Origin: UBA3839 sp963627995
Lineage (GTDB): Bacteria > Bacteroidota > Bacteroidia > Bacteroidales > Bacteroidaceae
Length of the DNA: 31,412 nt
Direction of reading: 5' to 3'
NCBI GenBank assembly: GCA_963627995.1
Contig: CAVGCV010000025.1
Span: forward strand, 1 to 31,412
Shown here: positions 24,981-31,412 of the stretch, piece by piece
How the letters are laid out: each line of letters begins with the position of its first letter
Numbering within the stretch: the first letter of the stretch is position 1
Position numbers and translations under genes: made by a program
The notes under the pieces: model-generated
Database searches by the model: none
What the model was told of the DNA's origin: nothing
The model's input: only the letters and a program-made list of their open reading frames with translations

Positions 24981-26681
24981 TCAGTAGGCCTGCTCGTGCA
25001 CGCCCCTGACGGCGCGCCCGGAAGGGTCGTTGAGGTGCCGGAACGACGCGTCCCAGGCCAGGGCCTCGGCCGTGCTGCAGGCCACGGAGGGGACCGACGG
25101 CACGCAGCGCGCGGCGCTCTCGCTCGGGAAGTGCTCCTCGAAGATGGAGCGGTAGTAGTACTCCTCCTTGTTCATGGGGGTGTTGACGGGGAAGCGCTCG
25201 GACGCGCGCGCCATCTCCTCGTCGCTCACCTGCTCGGCGGTGACGCGCTTGAGCGTGTCGATCCACGAGTAGCCCACGCCGTCGCTGAACTGTTCCTTCT
25301 GCCGCCACGCGACGCTCTCGGGCAGGACGCCGGCGAACGCCTCGCGCACCACGCGCTTCTCAATCTCGCGCCCGGGGCACATCTTCGCCACAGGGTCCAC
25401 GCGCATGGCCACGTCGAGGAACTCCTTGTCGAGGAAAGGCACGCGCCCCTCCACGCCCCAGGCCGAAAGGCTCTTGTTGGCGCGCAGGCAGTCGTAGAGG
25501 TGCAGCTTGGAGAGCTTGCGCACCGTCTCCTCGTGGAAGGCGCGCGCGGAGGGCGCCTTGTGGAAGTAGAGGTAGCCGCCGAACACCTCGTCGGCGCCCT
25601 CGCCCGAGAGCACCATCTTGATGCCCATCGACTTGATGACGCGGGCGAGCAGGTACATGGGCGTGGAGGCGCGGACGGTGGTCACGTCGTAGGTCTCGAT
25701 GAAGTAAATCACGTCGCGGAGGGCGTCGATTCCCTCCTGGATGGTGTAGTTGATCTCGTGGTGCACCGTCCCGATATACTGCGCCACCTCGCGCGCCTTC
25801 ACGAGGTCGGGCGCGCCCTTCAGCCCCACGGCAAACGAGTGGAGGCGCGGCCACCAGGCGGCCTCGCGGCTGTCGCTCTCCACGCGGCGGCTGGCGTACT
25901 TCGCCGCGATGGCCGAGATGACGGAGCTGTCGAGGCCGCCCGAGAGCAGCACGCCGTAAGGCACGTCGCTCATCAGCTGGCGGCGCACGGCGTCCTCCAG
26001 CGCGCCGCGCACCGCCTCGACGGGATGCGCCACGGGCACAATCTTGTCGTAGTCCTCCCACTCGCGCTCGTACCAGCGCACCTGCCGGCCTTCGCGCGAC
26101 CAGTAGTAGTGGCCGGGCAGGAAAGGCTCGTACGTGTCGCACTGCCCCTCCAAGGCCTTCAGCTCGCTCGCCACGTAGACGCGGCCCTCGTGGTCGCGCC
26201 CGATGTAGAGCGGAATCACCCCGACGGGATCGCGCCCGACGAGGTACTCGTCGCGCTCCTCGTCGTAGAGGGCGAACGCGAAGATGCCGCTCAGCCGCTC
26301 GAACAGCCGCCGGACGCCCCGCGCGTCCCCCGCTCCGCCGTCCCGCGCACGCCACTCGCGGTAGAGGGCGAGGATGACCTCGCAGTCCGAGCCCGTCTGG
26401 AACGCGTAGCGGCCCGCCAGCTCGGCGCGCAGGTCGCGGTGGTTGTAAATCTCGCCGTTCACGGCCAGCACCTGCCGCCCGTCGGGCGAGAACAGGGGCT
26501 GCCGCCCCGACTCGGGATCGACGATGGAGAGGCGCTCGTGCGCCAGGATGGCCGTCCCGCCGCAATAGATGCCGCTCCAGTCGGGGCCGCGGTGGCGTAT
26601 CTTCTGCGACATCCGCAACGCTTTCTTCCTAAGCTCGGGAGTCTGCTGCCGTATCCCGAAAATTCCTACGATTCCACACAT
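24981..26681 (-). CDS. asnB: asparagine synthase (glutamine-hydrolysing)
   Basis: AsnB makes asparagine from aspartate, glutamine and ATP in the cytoplasm. The 566-aa product (E. coli AsnB 554) has the N-terminal Ntn glutaminase with nucleophile Cys2 (MCGIVGIFG), RLSIVDPESGRQPL and VNGEIYNH (74-81). The C-terminal synthetase domain follows with the PP-loop SGGLDSS (247-253). LSGEGADEVFGGY and GVEGRVPFLD are also intact. Nothing suggests a surface-polysaccharide variant, although the divergent neighbours are glycosyltransferases. The start is fixed because Cys2 must follow the initiator Met. A full promoter lies upstream. Confidence 0.97.
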   Translation of the reverse strand: MCGIVGIFGIRQQTPELRKKALRMSQKIRHRGPDWSGIYCGGTAILAHERLSIVDPESGRQPLFSPDGRQVLAVNGEIYNHRDLRAELAGRYAFQTGSDCEVILALYREWRARDGGAGDARGVRRLFERLSGIFAFALYDEERDEYLVGRDPVGVIPLYIGRDHEGRVYVASELKALEGQCDTYEPFLPGHYYWSREGRQVRWYEREWEDYDKIVPVAHPVEAVRGALEDAVRRQLMSDVPYGVLLSGGLDSSVISAIAAKYASRRVESDSREAAWWPRLHSFAVGLKGAPDLVKAREVAQYIGTVHHEINYTIQEGIDALRDVIYFIETYDVTTVRASTPMYLLARVIKSMGIKMVLSGEGADEVFGGYLYFHKAPSARAFHEETVRKLSKLHLYDCLRANKSLSAWGVEGRVPFLDKEFLDVAMRVDPVAKMCPGREIEKRVVREAFAGVLPESVAWRQKEQFSDGVGYSWIDTLKRVTAEQVSDEEMARASERFPVNTPMNKEEYYYRSIFEEHFPSESAARCVPSVPSVACSTAEALAWDASFRHLNDPSGRAVRGVHEQAY

Positions 26682-26759
26682 GAGACGATGCTGTTTTTAG
26701 CCGCCGGGGCCGTTCCGGGCGCGAGGCCCCGCCCTGACGTTTTGTTGGCGTTTCGGGTG

Positions 26760-26790
26760 CAAAGGTAGCAAACATTTCTGTTTTTGCAAA
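26760..26790 (-). promoter_or_regulatory. asnB promoter
   Basis: On the minus strand TTTG (26787-26790), exactly 19 bp, TACCTTTG (26760-26767): a full consensus Bacteroidota promoter, 78 bp upstream of the ATG. Confidence 0.8.
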
Positions 26791-27115
26791 GAAACAAAGT
26801 AAAAATGCAACGAATTACACACATTTTCACTCAAAAAGAAAACAAAACGCGCCGTTCCGCTTTCCTTTTGGCACTCGCGGAGCCGCCGCGGCCCGCGCGC
26901 CCTCCCGCGGTGCGGCGCGCAGGAAGCACCGCCACGCCGCGCGGAAAGCCACGCCACGGCGCACCGGAAAGCGCCCCGCGCCGCCTCCATCCGGCGTGCG
27001 CGCCGCGCGGGGAAGGGCGGCGCGCCGGCGGCAACAACCGCGCGCGCCTTCCGCCGCGCGGCGGCGCCTCCACTTAAAAACGCCCCATCCGCTGGAAGGA
27101 AAAAGATTTTTGTCG

Positions 27116-27123
27116 TAACTTTG
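27116..27123 (+). promoter_or_regulatory. -7 element for the glycosyltransferase operon
   Basis: TAACTTTG, a perfect TAnnTTTG, 21 bp before the ATG at 27145; no well-spaced -33 TTG. Confidence 0.55.
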
Positions 27124-27144
27124 CAGCGGAAAAACCGAGCGAGC

Positions 27145-28401
27145 ATGAGGATCCTGATTGTCAACACGTCGGAGCGCGTGGGCGGCGCGGCCATCGCGGC
27201 CAGCCGGCTGATGCGGGCGCTGCGGAAGCACGGGGCGAGGGCCACGATGCTGGTGCGCGACCGCCAGTCGCAGCAGCTCAGCGTGCAGACGGTGCGGCAG
27301 TCGTGGCGGCTGACGCTGAAGTTCGTTTGGGAGCGGCTGCTCATCCTCCTGGGCAACGGGCTCCGGAGGAAGACGCTGTGGGCGGTGGACCTGGGCTGCA
27401 CGGGCACGGACGTGACGCGGATGGCGGAGTTCCGGAAGGCCGACGTGGTGCACCTGCACTGGGTGAACCAGTCGTTCCTCTCGCTGCGCGACATCCGGCG
27501 CATCCTGGAGTCGGGCAAGCGCGTGGTCGTGACGATGCACGACATGTGGTACTTCACGGCCATCTGCCACTATGCCGGCGAGTGCGACCGCTACGCGCGC
27601 GGGGGCTGCCGGCGGTGCCCGCTCATGGGCGGCGGCGCGCCCCTGGGGCAGGACCTCGCCCGGCGCGTGTTCCGGCAGAAGAGAGAGATGTACGCGCGCG
27701 CGAGCGTCACGTTCGTGGGCTGCAGCCAGTGGATTGCCGGGCTGGCGCGGCGGTCGCTGCTGGCGCAGGGGCAGCGCGTGGTGAGCATCCCCAACGCCAT
27801 CGACACGGAGCAGTTCTGCCCGCAGGACAAGGCGGCGGCGCGGCGCGCGTTCGGGCTGCCCGCCGGCCGCACGCTGCTGCTGTTCGGCGCGCAGCGCATC
27901 ACCGACGAGCGCAAGGGCTTCCACCTGCTGGTGGAGGCGTGCGTGCGGATTGCCGCCGAGCGGCCCGGGCTGCGGGCGGAGCTGGGCATCGTGGTGGTGG
28001 GCGGCGACGCCGACGCGGCGCGCACGGCGCTGCCCCTGGACGTGTTCCCGGCCGGCTACGTGAGCAACGAGGACGCGATGGCGCGGCTCTACAACGCCGT
28101 CGACGCCTACGTCACGCCGTCGCTCCAGGACAACCTGCCGAACACCGTCGTGGAGGCAATGGCCTGCGGGACGCCCTGCGTGGGCTTCCGCGTGGGGGGC
28201 ATCCCGGAGATGATAGACCACCGCCGCAACGGCTACGTGGCGGACTACCGCGACGCGGCCGACCTGGCGCGGGGCATCCTGTGGGCCGCCGACCCCGGGC
28301 GCCGCGCGGAGCTGTCGGCGCAGGCGCGGCGGAAGGCGGTGGAGACCTACTCGGAGGAGCGCGTCGCGCGCCGCTACATGGAGGTGTATGGGGGAGATTG
28401 A
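27145..28401 (+). CDS. glycosyltransferase family 4 (GT-B fold, WcaC-like)
   Basis: A 418-aa retaining GT-B glycosyltransferase. The N-terminal acceptor domain starts RILIVNTSERVGGAAIAASRL. It has DVVHLHWVNQSFLS and a Cys-rich stretch CHYAGECDRYARGGCRRCP, as in colanic-acid WcaC-type enzymes. The C-terminal donor domain has RITDERKGFHLLVEA and DNLPNTVVEAMACGTPCVGF. In the latter the second Glu of the EX7E motif is kept, while the first position is the Gln-Asp usual for this subgroup. The likely role is transfer of a sugar to a surface polysaccharide or lipid-linked glycan at the inner membrane. ATG 27145 was chosen for homology. Its 3' end overlaps the GT2 gene by 14 nt. Confidence 0.92.
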   Translation: MRILIVNTSERVGGAAIAASRLMRALRKHGARATMLVRDRQSQQLSVQTVRQSWRLTLKFVWERLLILLGNGLRRKTLWAVDLGCTGTDVTRMAEFRKADVVHLHWVNQSFLSLRDIRRILESGKRVVVTMHDMWYFTAICHYAGECDRYARGGCRRCPLMGGGAPLGQDLARRVFRQKREMYARASVTFVGCSQWIAGLARRSLLAQGQRVVSIPNAIDTEQFCPQDKAAARRAFGLPAGRTLLLFGAQRITDERKGFHLLVEACVRIAAERPGLRAELGIVVVGGDADAARTALPLDVFPAGYVSNEDAMARLYNAVDAYVTPSLQDNLPNTVVEAMACGTPCVGFRVGGIPEMIDHRRNGYVADYRDAADLARGILWAADPGRRAELSAQARRKAVETYSEERVARRYMEVYGGD

Positions 28402-29143
28402 CTTCACCATCGTCACGGTCACCTACAACGCCGCCGCCACGCTGGGGCGGACGCTGGAGAGCGTGGAGGCGCAGACGTTCCGCCGCTTCGAGCACCTCGT
28501 CATCGACGGGGGGTCGGGGGACGGGACCGTGGGCATGGCGGAGGCCTACCGGCGGCGCAACGCCGACATCGGCGTGACGGTGGTGTCGGAGCGCGACCGC
28601 GGGCTGTACGATGCCATGAACAAGGGCATCGCCCGCGCGAGGGGGACGTTCGTCTGCTTCCTCAACGCCGGCGACAGGCTGCACGACCGCCGCACGCTGG
28701 AGCGGATCGCGCCGCTGGCCACCGACGAGTGCGGCGTGATTTACGGGGAGACGGACATCGTGGACGAGGCGGGGCGCTTCCTGCGCCACCGCCGCCTCCG
28801 CGCCCCCGGGCGGCTGACGTGGAGGTCGTTCATGCGGGGCATGGTGGTGTGCCACCAGTCGTTCTACGCGCGCCGCGAGCTGGCGCCGCCCTACGACCTG
28901 AGCTACCGCTTCTCGGCCGACTTCGACTGGTGCGTGCGCGTGATGAAGGCCGCGGAGAGCCGGGGGCTGGCGCTGGCGAACGCGCGCCGCGTGCTGACCG
29001 ACTACCTGGCCGAGGGCATGACCACGCGCAACCACGGGGCGTCGCTGCGCGAGCGCTTCCGCATCATGGCGCGGCACTACGGGTGGCTCGCGGCCGTGGG
29101 GATGCACGCGTGGTTCGCGGTGCGCGCCGCCGTCAAGAGATAA
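28388..29143 (+). CDS. glycosyltransferase family 2 (GT-A fold, WcaE-like)
   Basis: A 251-aa GT-A glycosyltransferase. Family markers: FTIVTVTYNAAATLGRTLESV at the nucleotide-binding start, HLVIDGGSGDGT, SERDRGLYDAMNKGIARARG, then FLNAGD at the metal-binding position. This matches WcaE-like transferases of exopolysaccharide pathways. The ATG at 28388 lies inside the end of the GT4 gene (14-nt overlap), implying translational coupling; the two enzymes probably add consecutive sugars. No polymerase, flippase or sugar-nucleotide gene is present, so the glycan is unknown. A short hydrophobic C-terminal stretch (YGWLAAVGMHAWFAVRAAV) may associate with the membrane. Confidence 0.92.
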   Translation: MGEIDFTIVTVTYNAAATLGRTLESVEAQTFRRFEHLVIDGGSGDGTVGMAEAYRRRNADIGVTVVSERDRGLYDAMNKGIARARGTFVCFLNAGDRLHDRRTLERIAPLATDECGVIYGETDIVDEAGRFLRHRRLRAPGRLTWRSFMRGMVVCHQSFYARRELAPPYDLSYRFSADFDWCVRVMKAAESRGLALANARRVLTDYLAEGMTTRNHGASLRERFRIMARHYGWLAAVGMHAWFAVRAAVKR

Positions 29144-29145
29144 AG

Positions 29146-29189
29146 ACCAATCCGCAACACAACAAGCACCAATCCGCAACACAATGAGA
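29146..29189 (+). repeat. 22-bp tandem duplication in the DUF4250 leader
   Basis: ACCAATCCGCAACACAA occurs at 29146-29162 and again at 29168-29184, exactly 22 bp apart. The second copy runs into the ATG at 29184. It looks like a duplicated A-rich translation leader. Confidence 0.75.
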
Positions 29190-29363
29190 GATTTACCGCA
29201 AGACCCGACGATGCTCCTCGGCGTCGTCAACATGAAGCTGCGCGACGAATACGCGTCGCTCGACGCGCTGTGCGACGACCTGCACGTCTCGCGCCAGGAG
29301 ATTTGCCGGCGGCTGGCCGCCGCCGGCTTCGAGTACAGCAGGGAGAACAACAGGTTCCGGTGA
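29184..29363 (+). CDS. DUF4250 family small protein
   Basis: A 59-aa protein: MRDLPQDPTMLLGVVNMKL, then SLDALCDDLHVSRQEICRRLAAAGFEY. This is the complete DUF4250 pattern (about 55-60 aa). The central part (DALCDDLHVSRQEICRRL) looks like a helix-turn-helix, so a small DNA-binding role is possible but unproven. The role of the family is not known. It lies 40 bp after GT2 and 16 bp before the EamA transporter, so it is probably part of the same transcript. Confidence 0.9.
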   Translation: MRDLPQDPTMLLGVVNMKLRDEYASLDALCDDLHVSRQEICRRLAAAGFEYSRENNRFR

Positions 29364-29379
29364 GGCCGCCCTCCGCAAG

Positions 29380-30354
29380 ATGAGCAACACATCGAAATCC
29401 AAGCTCTTCAAGAGCGGCGCGGGCAGCGAGCTCCTCAGCCACGCCTGCATGCTGCTGGCCTGCGCCACGTGGGGGCTGATGTCGCCGCTGGGCAAGCACG
29501 CCATGCTGCACGGGGTGCCCGGGCTGGAGATGGTGACGTTCCGCGTGGCGGGCGGCGCGCTGTGCTTCTGGATAGCCTCGGCGTTCGTCCCGCAGGAGAG
29601 GGTCCGCCCCAAGGACCTGTTCCTGCTGTTCTTCGCCGGCATGCTCGGCATCGTGCTCAACCAGTGCTGCTTCACCATCGGGCTGTCGGTCACCTCGCCG
29701 GTCAACGCCAGCATCGTGACGACCACGCTGCCCATCGTCACCATGATACTGGCGGCCGTGTTCCTGCGCGAGCCCGTCACGGGCAAGAAGGTGGTGGGCA
29801 TCTTCCTTGGCGCCATCGGCGCGTTCATCCTCATCACGGGCGGCGCGCACGCCGCCGGCGCGGCGGGCGAGGGCAAGCTGCTGGGCGACCTGCTGTGCCT
29901 GACGGCGCAGTGCAGCTTCGCCGTCTACCTCACCCTCTTCAAGCACCTGATACAGCGCTACACCATCATCACCTGTATGAAGTGGATGATCACCTACGCC
30001 GCCATCGTCATCATGCCGTTCTCCTACCCGCGCATGGCCGCGCTGCCCTGGGCCGGCATCGAGCCGCGCGTGTGGGCGGAGACGGCGTTCGTGGTGGTGG
30101 GCGGCACGTTCCTCGCCTACATCCTCATGATGCGCGGGCAGAAGTCGCTCCGCCCGACGGTGGTGTCGATGTACAACTACGTGCAGCCCATCGTGGCGTG
30201 CGCCGTCAGCATCTCCCTCGGCCTCGGCGCGTTCGGGTGGGGGCAGGCGCTGGCCGTCCTGCTCGTGTTCTCGGGCGTCTACCTCGTCACGCAGAGCAAG
30301 AGCCGCAGGGACATGAAGAAAGAGGCGGCGAGGCAAGGCGCGTCCAATTCCTGA
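29380..30354 (+). CDS. DMT superfamily transporter (EamA family)
   Basis: A 324-aa inner-membrane protein with about ten hydrophobic segments in two EamA repeats. The first has the typical ACATWGLMSPLGKHAM opening and the TTTLPIVTMILAAVFLREPVTGKK end; the second has the matching SMYNYVQPIVACAVSI and GWGQALAVLLVFSGVYLV. EamA proteins export or import small metabolites, often amino acids; the substrate cannot be told here. The hydrophilic N-terminus (SNTSKSKLFKSG) is cytoplasmic. Its ATG is 16 bp after DUF4250, and the cupin gene follows after 21 bp. Confidence 0.93.
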   Translation: MSNTSKSKLFKSGAGSELLSHACMLLACATWGLMSPLGKHAMLHGVPGLEMVTFRVAGGALCFWIASAFVPQERVRPKDLFLLFFAGMLGIVLNQCCFTIGLSVTSPVNASIVTTTLPIVTMILAAVFLREPVTGKKVVGIFLGAIGAFILITGGAHAAGAAGEGKLLGDLLCLTAQCSFAVYLTLFKHLIQRYTIITCMKWMITYAAIVIMPFSYPRMAALPWAGIEPRVWAETAFVVVGGTFLAYILMMRGQKSLRPTVVSMYNYVQPIVACAVSISLGLGAFGWGQALAVLLVFSGVYLVTQSKSRRDMKKEAARQGASNS

Positions 30355-30375
30355 CAAACAAGAGCAACACACACC

Positions 30376-30726
30376 ATGGTCATCGACTACCCCTCACAGG
30401 CGTTCGAGCCGCTCGCCCGCTTCAAGGGCGGCGAGAAGGCGCTCAACGCCAAGACGTTCTCCGACGGCACGTGCCGCATCCTGCGCGCCTACCTCGAGCC
30501 GGGCGCGAGCATCGGAATGCACGAGCACGCGGCGAACTGCGAAGTCATCTACATCCTTTCGGGCAGCGGAACGGTCGTCGAGGACGGCGGCGAGAAGCCC
30601 GTCCGCGCCGGGCAGGCCACCTACTGCGAGCGGGGGCGCAGCCACAGCCTCATCAACACGGGGGCGGAGGACCTGCACTTCTTCGCCGTCGTCCCCGAAG
30701 TAAGGCAAGCCGGGGAGGATGGTTGA
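30376..30726 (+). CDS. cupin domain protein
   Basis: A 116-aa single-domain cupin. Motif 1 is visible as GASIGMHEHAANCEVIYILSG (His-x-His and Glu as metal ligands) and motif 2 as GQATYCERGRSHSLINTG (His near residue 94). Metal binding is likely; the small-molecule or enzymatic role is unknown. It overlaps the next gene by 8 nt, suggesting coupled translation. Cytoplasmic. Confidence 0.9.
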   Translation: MVIDYPSQAFEPLARFKGGEKALNAKTFSDGTCRILRAYLEPGASIGMHEHAANCEVIYILSGSGTVVEDGGEKPVRAGQATYCERGRSHSLINTGAEDLHFFAVVPEVRQAGEDG

Positions 30727-31300
30727 GATTCAGGGAAGGCTCGTGTCGCTCGACGTGTTCGGCGAGCCGTTCTGCTGCGACCTCCACGCCTGCCGCGGGG
30801 CCTGCTGCGTGGAGGGCGACGCGGGCGCGCCGGTGGAGCCGGACGAAATCCCCGGCCTCGAGGAGGCCGCCGAGGCGCTGGGCGGCGAGCTGACCGCCGA
30901 GGCGCGCGCCGTCATCGACGGGCAGGGCGTGGCCTACGTCGACCGCGACGGGCAGCTCGTCACGTCCATCGTGGACGGAAAGGACTGCGTGTTCGCCGTA
31001 CGCGACGGGCGGGGCTGCGTCCTCTGCGCCATCGACCGCGCCCGCCGCGAGGGGCGCACCGCCGTCGAGAAACCCCTCTCCTGCGCCCTCTACCCCGTCC
31101 GCCTGTCGAAAGTGGGCGGCGTGACGGCGCTCAACTACCACCGGTGGGACGTGTGCGCCGGCGCCCGCGCGCAGGGGAGGCAGCTGGCGCTGCCCGTCTA
31201 CCGGTTCCTGAAGGCACCGCTCGTCCGCGCCTTCGGGCAGGAGTGGTACGACGAGTGCGAGCTGGTCGCCACGGAGCTCAGGAGGCAGGGCTACATCTGA
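30719..31300 (+). CDS. DUF3109 family protein (Cys-rich)
   Basis: A 193-aa protein matching DUF3109: IQGRLVSLDVFGEPFCCDLHACRGACCVEGDAGAP at the start, GRGCVLCAIDRA in the middle, then EKPLSCALYPVRLSKVGG and LNYHRWDVC. The conserved cysteines (about residues 19, 20, 25, 29, 30 and later 100, 103, 121, 141) suggest a metal or Fe-S site like that of the YkgJ-type Cys-rich family, though no function is established. It starts inside the cupin gene (8-nt overlap) and ends the operon. No clear terminator follows. Confidence 0.92.
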   Translation: MVEIQGRLVSLDVFGEPFCCDLHACRGACCVEGDAGAPVEPDEIPGLEEAAEALGGELTAEARAVIDGQGVAYVDRDGQLVTSIVDGKDCVFAVRDGRGCVLCAIDRARREGRTAVEKPLSCALYPVRLSKVGGVTALNYHRWDVCAGARAQGRQLALPVYRFLKAPLVRAFGQEWYDECELVATELRRQGYI

Positions 31301-31340
31301 CGGGCTGCGCCGCCGGCCCGCCGCCCGCGGGAGGACGTGG

Positions 31341-31362
31341 GAAAACGAGGGTGTGTCAAAAC
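31341..31362 (+). mobile_element. possible insertion-sequence end (terminal inverted repeat, right)
   Basis: This 22-nt sequence matches the reverse complement of 38-59 with a single mismatch, and both copies point outward from the window. Sequence beyond it (31363-31412) is AT-richer than the interior, unlike the genes around it. It is consistent with the start of an IS that is cut by the window edge; no transposase can be seen. The 31301-31340 stretch before it is GC-rich and has no recognised signal. Confidence 0.4.
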
Positions 31363-31412
31363 CACAGATAACCCCTCAATACAAATAAAACTCGCAACTT
31401 TAGTGGAATCCA

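Larger units (their letters stand above)
26682..27144. other. divergent intergenic region between asnB and the glycosyltransferase operon
   Basis: A 463-bp gap. The asnB side (about 26755-26855) is AT-rich and holds the asnB promoter; 26860-27075 is very GC-rich with many GCGCGC/CGCGCC runs; the GT4 -7 element is at 27116. Apart from the promoters I see no gene, RNA or clear repeat in it. The long frames in the GC-rich part lack protein-like composition. Confidence 0.6.

Noticed and set aside
26827..27073. Possible proteins in the asnB-GT4 gap
   Set aside because: Arg/Ala/Pro-only composition from GC-rich sequence in several frames at once; no start, family or conserved pattern.

Overview
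The window looks like chromosome from a high-GC (roughly two-thirds G+C, by eye) member of the Bacteroidales. Three things point there. The gene families are Bacteroidota-typical (SprA of the type IX secretion system, DUF4421, DUF4250, DUF3109, M23-LysM, cyclophilin lipoprotein). Most transcription units start with the Bacteroidota promoter signature, a -7 element TAnnTTTG with a TTG/TTTG about 19-21 bp upstream. Leaders are A-rich and lack clear Shine-Dalgarno sites. I cannot name the genus. No CRISPR array, prophage or integrase is visible. Both ends carry the same ~22-nt sequence in opposite orientation, which resembles insertion-sequence ends, so this may be a draft contig that stops at a repeat.

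Layout. A minus-strand M16 zinc peptidase (254-1546) diverges from a plus-strand block with short gaps: sprA (about 7.5 kb), an unrecognised 229-aa protein, a secreted subtilisin-like protease, xseA and xseB. Then come a 22-bp-period repeat array, a terminator, ndk, an M23-LysM envelope peptidase, a MaoC-like protein and a DUF4421 outer-membrane protein. These face a minus-strand group: a class I glutamine amidotransferase, tRNA-Met(CAU), a small lipoprotein and an NSS-family sodium symporter. After a second repeat-rich gap come a VanZ-like protein, a minus-strand TonB-C-domain protein, prfB and a CYTH protein, then a minus-strand cyclophilin lipoprotein, tRNA-Leu(UAA) and minus-strand asnB. 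The last block (27145-31300) is one probable operon: GT4 and GT2 glycosyltransferases, DUF4250, an EamA transporter, a cupin and DUF3109.

How the genes fit together. Envelope biogenesis and protein export dominate (SprA, M16 and S8 peptidases, M23-LysM, DUF4421, PPIase, TonB domain, two glycosyltransferases). Housekeeping genes (exonuclease VII, Ndk, RF2, AsnB, tRNAs) are interspersed.

The least explained signal is a family of intergenic arrays made of 10-bp palindromic cores and 12-bp spacers (22-bp period) at 63-94, 13000-13114 and 20538-20625. Two different core sequences (CTCCGCGGAG type and CAAGTACTTG type) share the same spacer type and the same phase, and they occur side by side at 63-94. 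Two further unrelated duplications also have a 22-bp unit (20402-20445 and 29146-29189).
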